NCBI GenBank assembly: GCA_022828595.1
Contig: JAKGHH010000008.1
Span: 24,606,378 to 24,670,377 of the forward strand
Source: Nelumbo lutea
Taxonomy: Eukaryota > Streptophyta > Magnoliopsida > Proteales > Nelumbonaceae
Reading direction: 5' to 3'
DNA: 64,000 nt
Of this stretch, positions 11,230 to 21,879 are shown piece by piece; the first letter of the stretch is position 1; the number at the start of each line of letters is the position of its first letter. The notes below the pieces were generated by a model. It was given only the letters and a program-made list of their open reading frames with translations, made no database searches and was not told the origin of the DNA. The position numbers were made by a program, and so were the translations under genes.

Positions 11230-12140
11230 TTCATTTGATTCACAATCAGAATTAGAATCGGAATCAGAATGAAAATCCCTCGGAATTGGAATGATTTATT
11301 CCCATAGTTTGTTTGGTTCAAACAAGAATCAGAACCGAAATTGAAATAGGCTGGAATGGGATTTCATTTCTAAGGGGAGGGAATAGTCATTTACTCACTC
11401 AAATGAGAGAATGCCATTCCACCTAAAATGAGAATGAGATTCCAATTCTGCCCAACCAAAAGTCAGAACCGGATTTGTCCATTCAATTTTTGATTCTAGA
11501 CCCCTATTCTTACAAACCAAATAGATCCTAAATTCATTTTCTTCTTCTTCTTTTAAGTTCCTATAGCCAATGTGAACAACATGGCTTCACCATGTTCCTG
11601 TAAACTGGGACAAATTAGCCAGTTGCCTAAGGGCAATTCTCAACCTAAAGCCCTAACAAAGTAGATATATTCCTTGGATGCGATTTTTTTATTGTTGTTT
11701 CAACAACATTAACTGTCAGTCTTATTTGTGAAGCAGTTTAAGTTGGGTTGCAAATGGATTGGATCGAATTGGATAGAATATACTTAAATCCAAATATGAT
11801 TCATCAATATTTAAATGATACTTGGATCAGATTCTGATATTAAAATTCACTGATAAAATAAACTAAAAATGACCAAAATATTATATGCATTTATAAAATA
11901 AACCAAAAATGAATTTGATATTATTTATCTTGAACTAAAATCACTTAAAATTAAATCAAATATGGACCATCTGAATCGGAATCAAATTCGAATTCAAACA
12001 AACCGAATAGTAATTTGCAGTACTAAGCTTAGACTGCTGCTAGTTTAGAGTGACCAACCTTTTGTACTTATTGAGGCGTAGAGATGTCTTTCACATGTAG
12101 CTTGTCTGTTTGAAAAGAGTCCTTACAATCTAAATTATAG
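11230..12140. other. No gene; degenerate repeats
   Basis: 11235-11530 contains many degenerate GAATC/GATTC words (AATCAGAATTAGAATCGGAA near the left, its partial inverse near 11420-11520) and looks like an old transposable element. 11740-12010 is AT-rich with repeated AAATATGATTCA-type words. No coding sequence is supported. Confidence 0.4.
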
Positions 12141-12241
12141 ATCTTTCCAAGAATCAGACAAGAAGTCAAGAAAGCCTGCTGTGGAAACCAACAGCCCAAA
12201 AATGGCTTCTTCAAGTTTTAGGGTTATGAGATTTGCAGATG
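12141..12241 (+). other. Candidate orphan coding exon
   Basis: A 101-base stretch bounded by AAATTATAG and by the strong donor GGTAAGTAG. One frame is open and protein-like, running SFQESDKKSRKPAVE and, after an in-frame ATG in good context (AAAAATGGCTTC), MASSSFRVMRFAD. It could be an internal exon or a first exon with a short 5' leader. I found no partner exon: the next possible acceptor near 12292 leads straight to a stop. The protein is not recognised, so this may be a gene relic or chance. Confidence 0.22.
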
Positions 12242-13560
12242 GTAAGTAGGGTAACACTGAATGCAATTGAATTGGTGGTCATTTTGTAACAGGCTGACAC
12301 AAACTGGTTCCTGAATCATGTTGTGTGGTGATTCTTTTTAACAAATGTAGATAGTTGAAGGGATTTTGGATAATGGAACGGTGAGAAGATGTGTGGTTGA
12401 TGATGATTTTGCCTTCACATAATGTCAGGCCCAAAGGGTTTGAATTTTCCTTGTAATTTCTTATTTCCAACCTTCTTTTGCTCTAATAAATATTGTGTTT
12501 TGGTCATTATGCAATCTTATATAATCAACAAAAAGTCCAAGAATTGAGGCAGTTTCTTTCTAAAGGTTTTTGAATTGATGAAAGCCTTATGGTAAGGCTT
12601 TCAATGTTGCCAAGAGATGAATGAAAAGTTTTTCTTCTATAGATATGGGAAGTGAGTGTGTGATATTGGTTATTTTGGCGTTTTCATCTGGTATAAATCA
12701 AACAGTAAACAGCCATGAAATAGAGTACAATCAGAGAGCTTGAGTTTCTGTTTTTTCCTTGTAGGGAGGAAACATATAAACTTTAGGTTGCATAATTTTC
12801 CTGGTAAAATGGGTATAAAATTTTTTGATTTGAAATATTTCAACTGTTATTTCTGTCCTTAGAAAAAATTTTGTTGCTCTCTCCCCTTCTAATAGGAACT
12901 TGATTTGTCAATTCCAATTTTCACTTGATTCCATCATTTAGAGGATTTGTTTGGGTGTCCCAGAACTTGGTAAATGAGGCGAAAAAAAACACTAAATTCA
13001 AATCCATTTCGCTTGCACAATCCAAACACTATTCAGGATTGGAGAAGTTACAGATGCTTCCAATTCTAAAATGCTTTCATCCGCTGTTCAACTGAAAATG
13101 TCAGAAGCTTGTAAGCATCCTTAAACTAAATCAGTCGTAATCATACCAAAGCAAGTTCATCCTGCATGGACGGAAAGCTATTTTCTGTATTTCGGATGAT
13201 GTTCTCTCTTTCTTAATCACTGTTCTCTTTTGTGGAAATATGATGGACAGGATAGCTCAGTGTGCCATCAAATCAAGCTCTATTAATTTGTTTTCCATAC
13301 TAGGCCACCTGGCAAGTTTTGGGTCATTATTATAGCAAAGGAAATAAAAAGAGGCCCCACAAAGACGGGTAATAGTTATAGTAATTTATAATTTACGAGA
13401 GAATCCCAATGCCCCAAAGATGATCCCATTTGTTTCCCCTCAAGTTCTGTTTGATTGCTGAAAAAGGATGAGAAAAAGGAATATTCTTGAATTGTTCTCC
13501 CTTTCTTGTGTTTGTTTACTGGTAAATAGTGTTTTGGGATGAGAAACAAGAGGGATGGGG
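12242..13560. other. No gene seen
   Basis: AT-rich sequence. A 63-codon open frame on the minus strand (12279-12470) has no recognisable domain. Nothing else is supported. Confidence 0.45.
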
Positions 13561-13578
13561 GATCCCAAAATTAAATGA

Positions 13579-14073
13579 GTGGGGTTACACCAAAACAGTG
13601 TGACGCCAGTGAGAAAAGAAAATGCTAAGAAAATTACTCGGGCTTTGTCAGAGCAAGAAGTCGATCATCTCCTCTCTCTCTCTCTCTCTCTCTCCACCAC
13701 TAACCATCTTCTTCCTGTTATCAGCACCTCCACCACTGCCACCACCACTGCCGATCATCACCACATCCTCCTCCAGCACCCCAACCATAACCTCCAATCT
13801 GTTCGCTCATTCGCCCACTCCTTAACGAAGGAAACTGCTGCTGAGTGTCGCCACCAGAAGCGCCACCTCTGTATTGAACCCCCACTCCATGCCCTCCGCC
13901 GAGACCCTAATGCACCACGCCCACGTCCCCACCCATTGCAAAGCATAACAGAAGAGGGAGACCGACCTTACTCCTCTCAATCGCCGCCGGACGCGGACGC
14001 AGGCGACCGACCTTACCAAAATCAAAAGAAAAGAGAAGAGGGTCTCGACAGAGCCTGCCATGCGATGGCGTAA
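13579..14073 (+). other. Unusual GC-rich open stretch, possible pseudogene or leader
   Basis: The local composition shifts sharply to GC-rich and CpG-containing, after a CT microsatellite at 13673-13694. Frames are open here on both strands; the longest is 164 codons on the plus strand. The translation is His/Pro/Thr-rich and low complexity, and no domain is recognised. In the second forward frame a plausible signal-like run (LTIFFLLSAPPPLPPPLP) is followed by a stop, which would fit a decayed gene. It may instead be the promoter or leader region of the candidate gene at 14467. I do not call a protein. Confidence 0.25.
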
Positions 14074-14466
14074 GTGGCCAACAACCCTTCAGCCCTCTTT
14101 CTTAGTCTCAAGTCCAGAAATTGATGAGAAGCCCACGAGCCACAAGGAAGAAAGATGCATCTCTTCGCTATCCTTCTTCTTTTCTCGATTGCACTGGAAA
14201 GCGACCAGTCGACCACTTCCCTGTTCCCTCTTCTCTGCTTGTTCACTTTTCGTTCCTTAATTACAAGCCAGCATTTTCAGTTGGGCTTTCATTTAATTTC
14301 TTCAATTTCTGGCGCTCTCCCCCTACTTCTTAAATCTTTCAGTTGGGATTTCTCTTTCCCTTCCCTTTTAAGCTTGTTCATCTCCCTCTGATTTCTCTGC
14401 TTCATTCTCTCCTCTGTTTTGAGTGCTTCAGTGTCTGGGCTTTGAAGGGTCTCTGCTTTTTCTACC

Positions 14467-14669
14467 ATGGGGTGGTTCTTTAATACCCAACGTGTCATCT
14501 ACAAGCTTGTAGAGAAAGTTGATCTTAGCCCAGATAGTGATGAGGTTTATCTCTGGGCAAATGTTAAAGGTTTTAATCCCATCGCCTTTTCCTTGCTGTG
14601 TTATCGTTCGTTTCCTATGCATGACAAATAATTCTGTGTTGTTACCATCAGGCTGTGAAGTTATTTAAT
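14467..14669 (+). CDS. Candidate 39-residue spliced microprotein
   Basis: An ATG in an excellent plant context (CTACCATGGGG) follows a CT-rich leader typical of 5' UTRs. The first exon (14467-14569) reads MGWFFNTQRVIYKLVEK and then VDLSPDSDEVYLWANV, which looks protein-like and acidic at its end. Splicing the donor at 14570 (AAAG/GTTTTA) to the acceptor at 14651 (ACCATCAG/GC) removes an 82-base, T-rich intron. It adds the short tail KGCEVI before a stop at 14667-14669, giving about 39 residues. Without splicing the frame runs to 14628 and gives 54 residues. No family is recognised, and the context fits a real small gene better than chance. Proof would need transcript or conservation data. Confidence 0.35.
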
Positions 14670-16560
14670 TGTTGTGAGAGTGAGTACTAATGTTCGCAGT
14701 GCAAATTATCTGCAGCTGGGTAGCAATTAATGGTTGTCCATGGTAGATAGGATGTAAGCAGAACTCTGTATTAGGAAGTCAATATATAATTGTTCTGATT
14801 TCTTTTGTTCTGTCTCTTCTAATTACTGTTTTGGATATAAATTTTCACAATTGATGAATCTGAAAGAAAGGATTTTGAAATTATATTCATAATCTAGTAC
14901 TGCAGTTCAGTACAATTTTCATTCCAGTTGAATAAAATCTATTCATCACAAGTCTTATTCCATTTCTGTGCTTCTGTCTTTATATTTGCTGATATATGCT
15001 CTTGCTTTCAGTTAAAATCGTATTTTCTAAGTAAATTTTGGATTAATTATGTAATTAGATATTGGTAGTTTGTTTATGTAATTTGTTTAGAACCACCATG
15101 GATTTTCTAAAAAAAAAATTCTTAGCAAACAAACACATTATAACTAACTGAGAAAATAAATTTTCCTCTTCTCATCCCAACATTTTTCATCCCATCCTTT
15201 CTCAGTCCAATTTTCTCAGCAATCAAACAGACCGTCAGTGTTTCTCTATTATTAAGGGCAGATTGCAAAGTCGTTATGGACTAGCAACTGAAACAAACCC
15301 AATATCTCCAAGATGGCCCCATTTATTTGATGAAAACCCACAACCCCAATACACAAGGTGGGGCTTAGGAATGACATGGGACAGCAAGTGAAATAAATGT
15401 GAAATAATTAGTCAACTCAAAGGCCTATATTATGAGATCACATCTCCGCCTCACAAGAAGCCCTCCACAGCACATCCCCTTCGTATATTGGGAACATTTC
15501 TCGATGATTTCATCATCGAATTACTACTATCATCAGAACATGTTTTCAATACATAGCGAGGATGTCCTGTGGGGAGGAGATGTGACTCCCATGTTACTAA
15601 TCATTGAACCGGCTAAACCAAGCTAAAAGTCGAGTTGAATTTAAGCCTTATGGCTGATGGCTTATAAACTTTCGGGTCAAGCTGATTTCAAGCATTATGG
15701 CTTATACTAATGAACTTTATACTTTTTTACCAATTATCTAATATTGGGTCTTGGCTTATGAAAAGCTCAATCCAAGCTACGAGCTGAGTAAAGTTAAATT
15801 CCAACTTATGAACTTTTTAGGATCAAGTTGAATTCAAGCTTCATACTTTTTTAACAATAACCTAATATTCAACTGTGCTTGGCTCGTATCCACCACCTTG
15901 CCACATTTAATATTTTATAACCCAATTCCACAAACGTTGATTAAAGCACCACTGATTGTGGAATCTCGATGTAACCTCCGCATCAAGCAAGCAAAGGTCA
16001 AATTTGAAGTTGAACCATAAACCCTTTATTTATAAGTCGAGCTTTGATTTGAATTCCCCTCACTTCATGACTCAAGTAAAAGGGTAGATTATTTAAGCTC
16101 CTACCGTTGGCCAATTTTATATTGGAGAAAAGTATGTATTGAGAATGTTTGCCTCCACAATACCCTGTTTTATAATCCCAAATCACTTTGCTTAACTGAA
16201 ACCTTAATTTTATAATTGCTTATAACTGGACCACTTTATTATTTTTTTTTTCTTTTTCTTTTCTTTAGGCTAATGGGCTACACAAAATCCAAGGTCCTCC
16301 AAAAGCTAATTAGTAGACTGATACCCCTATATATAGTGGATATCACTATTTTTTTAGGCCAAATTTCAGTTGAATTGGATGAATTAATCAATTATATGAC
16401 TGAACAATTTTTTTAATCAAAGTTAAGACATTAAAAAAATGGCATTTCACTTTATTCATTAAAAAAAAATTAATCTTACAATAATTAAGGTTTTATTTAG
16501 ATAAACTTTTGCTTTTTGAGCTTTGAGTTGTGAAAATAAAATTGAAAAAAACAGTGTTCA
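14670..16560. other. No gene; low-copy repeats
   Basis: 15640-15880 repeats AAGTTGAATTCAAGC and TTATGAACTTT words in both orientations and is probably an old DNA element. 16216-16440 is AT-rich. No coding sequence is supported. Confidence 0.4.
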
Positions 16561-16567
16561 AGTTTTT

Positions 16568-16740
16568 TTTTTTTTTAAGAAGAAGAGCTAGACAAACCAG
16601 GGATAGCTATTCTACGGGCATCACAAAATAAAATAAAATAAAAAACTAGCCTACCCTACAAGAACCCTCATTATGATAATCAAGGTTGGCAAGCCAATTA
16701 GCTGATGCATTCCCATCCAAAACACAGGGTAGCTCTAAGA
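16568..16740 (-). mobile_element. L1 LINE 3' end (RNase H tail remnant)
   Basis: On the minus strand the sequence reads ELPCVLDGNASANWLANL, resembling the C-terminal end of the RNase H-like domain that closes plant L1 ORF2. It then has a short 3' region with TAAAATAAAATAAAA-type sequence and a poly-A tail, seen as the T-run at 16562-16576 on the plus strand. It is a 5'-truncated insertion. Confidence 0.5.
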
Positions 16741-17111
16741 GTTGTTTTAAAAGTCTATCGATCTAAATTTTAGAACACAAATTCTGAAGCTTATTCAAAT
16801 ACTTGAATTTTTTTTTCAAAACTGAACACTTAAAATTAATAATTTAGTTATAAATTTTATAAAATTATTGGGACAAAAATGTGTGCCCCACTTAGATAAA
16901 ATAATAAAATGTTAGATTAACATTGGCAAGTTGCCTAGCCTTATTTTGTATTAACGTAATTGTATTAAATTAATTTTCATTTCATAAAAATAATAAAATA
17001 AATTTTAATCAATTAATTAATTTTAGGTTACAGCTTTTCTGTCTTGTCTTGGGGCTTTATTAAACGACAGAAGGCTCTTTGACTCTGTTATCCAAAAGAG
17101 AAAGCGAAGTA

Positions 17112-17742
17112 ATGAAAATGTCAAGTTCAGGAGGTCTCTCCTTCCTCCGCCTCCTCCTCTTCACATGCGCTGCTGCTTCCACCACCACCCTCGTCGGCGC
17201 CACCGACCATATCGTCGGAGCCAACCGAGGTTGGAACCCCGGAATCAACTACACCCTCTGGGCAAACAACCAAACCTTCTACGTCGGCGACCTCATCTGT
17301 AAGTCTTTTATTGTTTCATTACCTCAAAACCCCTTAAACCCTACCTTCTGATCTCACATTCTAATGCTTTTCTTTGATTCTCGGGGTTTCTACCTCCACA
17401 GCTTTTAGGTACCAGAAGAACCAGTACAATGCATTCGAAGTGAACGAGACGGATTACGACAACTGCACTCTTTATGGGGCCGTCGGGAACTGGAGCAGCG
17501 GCAAGGATTTCATCCTCCTTGATAAGGCGAAACGCTATTACTTCATATGCCCCAATGGTTGCTTTAATGGGATGAAGGTCTCCGTCCTCGTTCACCCTCT
17601 CCCGTCACCGCCTACTGCCGCTGCTTCGTCTGGGCACTCATCATCCAACAAAACCGCCGCCTCCGGTCAAGCTGTTTCCCGGCCGGGGTTCTTCATCATC
17701 ATAGGGGCTTTGCTGGTTTCACTTTCCTCGATCTGGGTTTGA
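17112..17742 (+). CDS. Phytocyanin / early nodulin-like (lamin-like type) protein
   Basis: Two exons (17112-17298 and 17402-17742) with a 103-base GT-AG intron (ATCT/GTAAGT ... CCACAG/CTTTT) encode 175 residues. The intron position, after the G-D-L-I segment, is the usual one for phytocyanins. Residues 1-29 form a signal peptide, 31-126 the plastocyanin-like domain (WNPGINYTLW, FYVGDLISFRY, FICPNGCFNGMKVSV), 127-155 a Pro/Ser/Ala-rich linker, and 156-175 a hydrophobic tail typical of GPI anchoring. Copper-binding members have His-Cys-His-Met/Gln. Here the first His position is Asn72 and the second is lost in the shortened C-P-N-G-C segment, so it should not bind type 1 copper. Cys84 and Cys116 would form the usual disulfide. 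Several N-glycosylation sites occur. It is probably an apoplastic, plasma-membrane-anchored glycoprotein of the lamin-like/ENODL group; its molecular role is unknown. The ATG at 17112 was chosen because it begins the signal peptide; 17118 and an upstream in-frame ATG at 17079 are alternatives. Confidence 0.9.
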
Positions 17743-17949
17743 ATCTACCATGAACTTATGGACTTATTATTGGTTAGTTTTGTGTAATGTGAGTCCCCAC
17801 GCACTCTGCAAGTTATTTTCTTTGATCAATTTTTTCGAGGAATCTTTGTTTTACTTGGTGCTGAGTCTATGTAATGAAGCATTGAAGCTGTAAGGCTTTT
17901 ATAAATTTTAAAACTTTTCTACCCAATACCCACTTGCTCCATTTCTGAC

Positions 17950-19200
17950 GAGCAGAGCTTGTCAGTCCGCCATTACTATGTGCTCTTGACATCTTGTACA
18001 TAGCTACATTCAGATGAAAGTATATCAAACTATCAAAATTATAGTTGGCATAGCTGACTAGCTGAGAGAGGGAGGACCCAAACCAAAAATGGTCAGAGAC
18101 TCAGAGTCTGCAAAATCTAAAATCTTATCTTTTTTGGGTTTGAGCTTGGCCCAAAATCTAGAAAATGGTAGGTCGAGATGACTGAACGTTGACAGCTGAC
18201 ATGCTAAGGGCCCAATTGTGGATCATGATTCTCTGTACTTGTGGAAACCTTGAGCCCCCACCTCACCCCAGTCCCAGCAGAACAAAGCACGGCCTTGGCC
18301 CCCAGAGTTCCAGCAGTACGGAGCTTGTATATATGCATCCCTATAAAGGAGAGAAGAGAGTTTGATAATGGTAGACCGTTGAGCCATTCTTTGTAAGGCT
18401 GTGAGCATCAGCTGATTCAGCTCATCATGGTTCAGATGAGGATCATCTGATGAGCCAAGAAGCACAAATCTCAGGACACAATTACACGGTTCAGATGCAA
18501 AGATAATGGTCCTCAGAATAGGCTTGGCACTTTTTCCCTTGAAAGAAGGAACATAAACTGATAAAGCAATCTCTAATTCCAGTATCCAACTTTCAAAGTA
18601 TTACACCTGTCTCTAATATGGAAGTCTAGAGTCTCGACTGTTTAGTGATCTATCGAGCAATCTCCCTCGTGCAAATCTGAACCAAATACAAATTTTGCAC
18701 TCGGTTCAGTTTTGCCCCTATTTATTTATAACTATAATTTGATTTGCACTCCTCTCTATGACTATCTTTATATGTTGCATCCCAAATAATTTATAGCACC
18801 TTCCTCTGCCTCGATTCTATCTCTTGTAAAGAAGAGACCACATCTTGCATCCCACCCCATTCCAACATCCCCTCCATTATCTTTCGGAGTCTCTATCTTT
18901 CGTATAAATTGGGGTCACACCATTTTGCTTCCTAGTTTATTTCTCACAAATCGGTCTATTTGGACTCTCGCATTTATATAAAAGAAAGCATAAAAACTCG
19001 AACCCTTGATGAGTTGGGTTCAAGCTAACCATTTATTTGAACAACACAACACTTGTTAAAGGAGCAAAAGCTCAATTCGACTTAGTACTTCTCAGTTCTC
19101 ACCATATACACACAGATGGTAAGTGTAAAAGATCGACTGAAATCACCACACAGATGGTAAGTGTAAACGGATCAAAAGTTTAATATAAGATTTATGTGAG
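17950..19200. other. No gene; dispersed repeat at 18640-18970
   Basis: 18640-18970 shares ordered words with 43260-43680 (TGCACT, CACCTTCCTC, ACCACATCTTGC / ACCACGTCATCTTGC, CATTTTGCTTC, TTATTTCTCACAAAT), so it is one copy of a dispersed repeat. A minus-strand open frame at 18223-18465 has no recognised domain. The tandem phrase CACACAGATGGTAAGTGTAAA occurs at about 19108 and 19148. Confidence 0.45.
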
Positions 19201-19223
19201 TAATTGATGGAACGGAATTAAAG

Positions 19224-19526
19224 CTACTTGCGGGGACGGGTGGTCTCGGGGTCGCCTGCGCCAATGGTGACCTTGGCCACATCCACTGCTGTGGCCTCAG
19301 GCTTCTTTTTGGCATACAAAGTGAAGTAAGCGATGGTACCCACTATGAGGAATCCGCCGGCGGCCATGGTCATAGGCGAGAAGGGTAAAGCGCGACGTTG
19401 GTGAAGCACGCCTCCTGGCTGCTGCCCGGGCGCCCTCTTCGATGCCTCCACTCCGGCAGCCTCTACGTCCTCTGGCCTCATTTTGTGCGTATCCGCCATC
19501 TTCCTCCGATCTTCTTCACCTGCCAT
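19224..19526 (-). CDS. Small plant-conserved single-pass membrane protein, function unknown
   Basis: An intronless reading frame of 100 residues from the ATG at 19526. The longer frame to 19562 only adds an RE-rich stretch translated from the CT-repeat leader, so I take MAGEEDRR as the start; MADTHKM at residue 10 is an alternative. Layout: a hydrophilic N-terminus (MRPEDVEAAGVEAS), a basic patch (HQRRALPFSP), one hydrophobic segment at residues 52-71 (MTMAAGGFLIVGTIAYFTLY) followed by KKK, and a hydrophilic tail ending TTRPRK. I recall closely similar roughly 100-residue proteins in other plants with no assigned function. Positive charges on both sides leave the orientation unclear. The CT-rich 5' leader fits a genuine transcribed gene. 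Confidence 0.75.
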   Translation of the reverse strand: MAGEEDRRKMADTHKMRPEDVEAAGVEASKRAPGQQPGGVLHQRRALPFSPMTMAAGGFLIVGTIAYFTLYAKKKPEATAVDVAKVTIGAGDPETTRPRK

Positions 19527-20555
19527 CCTCTCTCTCTCTCTCTCTTTCTCTACTCTACTCAACGGCAGAGGGAAAAGAAAGAAGAGAACGGTAGAGAGGA
19601 AAGAAGGGGAGGGTGGAGGGAAGGAGAGTGATTGATGGCCACCTTGGAGTCATGCATTTGTCCAAGTGGCATGCCATGCAACGTGGCAGTTGATAAGTTA
19701 GGGAAGCGACAAGTGTCCTACATGGGAATTTCAACCCATAATGCACAAGCACGATATGTGGGTCCCTTCAATTAGGACTCAGATACGCTGATCTTAGGCG
19801 TCTAATTGATTCGGAATTGTTTCTTCACCTGAGATTGAGGGGTCCGGTGGCATTGTTTTCCGACCCATCTACCCGCATCACATCACAGGCCATCCCATTA
19901 CCATTAGGGGATTTTCAGGCATAAAAATTTGGCTGCATTAAGCCCAAATTGTACCTTGGACCTTGAGAGTTGAGACCAAAATAGAAGCTTTCAGCCCGGT
20001 TCACCACTGACTTGACCCACCCGGCCCAACTTGCAGATTTAAAGAAGTAAAGAACAGCATCTACAATACTCAACACCCTTACTACTACTGCCTACTGATG
20101 GTACTAACCACAACTGGACGGTTGATCTGGTCAATAGGTAACCCAATGCTCTCCAGGTTTCGTTTTTCTTTTTTTTTTTTTAATGAATTTTTTGGGCTAA
20201 ACGATCTGTTAGTTAAACCCATAAAACCATGATCCAGTAAGCTTTTTGGTTCTAACAATACCGATTGAATGCTAAAGTGGGGCGAGGTTGGGCTTTCCCA
20301 ATTTACTTTTGAACGCTGCTGCTGATACATTTTCTACAGAGGGAGCAACTGTAATGCTTTAATTAAGTTTTGTTTCCTTTTCTTCACAGAATCACAGCCA
20401 CTAAGATGCAACGATGCATATTTTACAGAACCACGGTGGTGAAGACTGGAAAAGCAAAAAAGAACTGAAGTCTTACAGTGGCCATGATCCTCCCTCAGAC
20501 CGTCGCCATGTCGTTCAACGGTTCAAGTATGTTCGACCTGCCTCTATCATTCCTC

Positions 20556-20918
20556 CTAGTTGAGCACAGAAGCTTTGCACTTCAAAACTAATAAGAGCAC
20601 CATGAGAAGCGCCAGAATCCCACACGAAGAGCCACCAACTCTGTGTATCCAGTAAGGATCCAACCTCGCAAAGCTCTGGTCCAAGTAACAAGACAAGCTG
20701 ATGGCAAAGATGAGGACCAGAACTAGAAGCAACACAGGCAGCCAAGCAGCAAGGTGAATGGACGACTCGCCTTCACTTTCACATTCAGAACACTCAACCG
20801 ATGGCTTCCGATCGATGTACAAAGGTGACAGAACAGCAAGAAGGGACAAGCCTATGGCCACTAGCCTCTCCTTAGAATAAGCCCTGCCACCGACGTAGAC
20901 AACTCTGTTGAAAGCCAT
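20556..20918 (-). CDS. Small plant-conserved three-span membrane protein, function unknown
   Basis: A single-exon frame of 120 residues starting at MAFNRVV. The frame is open 23 codons further upstream, but that part is Leu-Ser repeats translated from the GA/CT microsatellite leader. Features: residues 1-18 hydrophilic and basic, a hydrophobic segment at 19-36, an acidic Cys-containing loop (ECSECESEGESS) at 42-53, a second hydrophobic segment at 56-77, the motif DQSFARLDPYWIHRVGGSS at 80-98, a third hydrophobic segment at 99-113, and a KCKA tail. The DPYWIHRVGGSS block is, as I remember it, the conserved signature of an uncharacterised land-plant family. It lies 1 kb upstream of the other small membrane-protein gene on the same strand, but with separate leaders. 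Confidence 0.75.
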   Translation of the reverse strand: MAFNRVVYVGGRAYSKERLVAIGLSLLAVLSPLYIDRKPSVECSECESEGESSIHLAAWLPVLLLVLVLIFAISLSCYLDQSFARLDPYWIHRVGGSSCGILALLMVLLLVLKCKASVLN

Positions 20919-20999
20919 AAGAGAGAGAGATAGAGATAGAGAAAGAGATAGAGAAAGAGAAACCTTCTTCAGGAACAGTCTAGGCACAGATATAGTTGG

Positions 21000-21420
21000 G
21001 ATATCAAGGGACTAGCTAATGTTGTTTAATTACTAGGGGTTAAAAGGTGAGTTTGGAGAATCTTGCAGAAGTTGAGGATTATATTCCTAGCTAGTAAGAT
21101 ATGGATTGGACTTATTCATGAAGCTTGGGATATATTAGGAGGGATGAATGTGAAATGAGATAGTGGAAAAGAAGATTCTGGTCCATATACAATATACATG
21201 GTTGATGTGTTTTCAGATGGAATCCGATTCTCATCTAAGTGATACTTCTTTCATCACTTTGTTTTGGCAACACATGGGAATTTTGCTTCCTATGAAGGCA
21301 AGGGGAGCGAATGAAGTGATTGGTTAATATAGAGGATCCTTTATTTGATTATTGTTCAAATGGTTAAGATAGAATTCCTCTGTGTGATAAAAATAGTTGG
21401 GTATATATATAGAGAGAGAG
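21000..21420. other. No gene seen
   Basis: Upstream region of the gene at 20556-20918. Short GA-rich run near 21410-21428. No motif strong enough to call. Confidence 0.4.
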
Positions 21421-21479
21421 AAAGAGGGTTTGGTGCACACAAGGCCCATTCGCATAACATGGAGAACTTGTCTTTCCAT

Positions 21480-21873
21480 GGTTTGAACTTGGTTGGCCTA
21501 CTACGTGAGCAAGAATTTCAGTTAATCAAGTTGGTCGGTTCGATTTTGTTTGGTATTTTCGAAAAACTGAATATGCCAGTTTAGTTTTGGTTAACCAATC
21601 AAACTGACGGGTATATATATATATATTATCTATATATTTTACATGTATTTTATTATTTATAATATAATATTTTTATGTATTTTAAATTTTTTATTATATA
21701 TTTATATATTTTTTTGTAATATATTTTATAAAGTCAAAAAACCGATGAATCGAACCAACAGTGAACCAAACCGATCAACTGATTAATCGATTGGCTTTAG
21801 TTCAGTTTCAGCTACTGATTTTCCAAAAAACTAGTACTATCGGTTTAGTTTAAAATTTAGGCCACCCCTACTC
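21480..21873. repeat. hAT-like AT-cored MITE (AAACCGA family)
   Basis: The right end, read inwards, is TAGGGGTGGCCTAAA, a typical hAT-type terminus. Both flanks carry Cys-poor, non-coding GGTTCGATT / AACCGA words in opposite orientations (GGTCGGTTCGATTTTG near 21532, CCGATGAATCGAACC near 21743), around a TA-rich core at 21600-21730. The left terminus and TSD are eroded. Confidence 0.45.
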
Positions 21874-21879
21874 AATAGG

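Noticed and set aside
13245..13290. tRNA-like GGATAGCTCAGT
   Set aside because: Only the D-stem phrase is present. There is no T-loop (GGTTCGAATCC) or acceptor stem at the right distance.
13579..14073. 164-codon frame as a finished gene call
   Set aside because: His/Pro/Thr low complexity with overlapping frames on both strands and no recognised domain; kept only as an anomalous GC-rich region.
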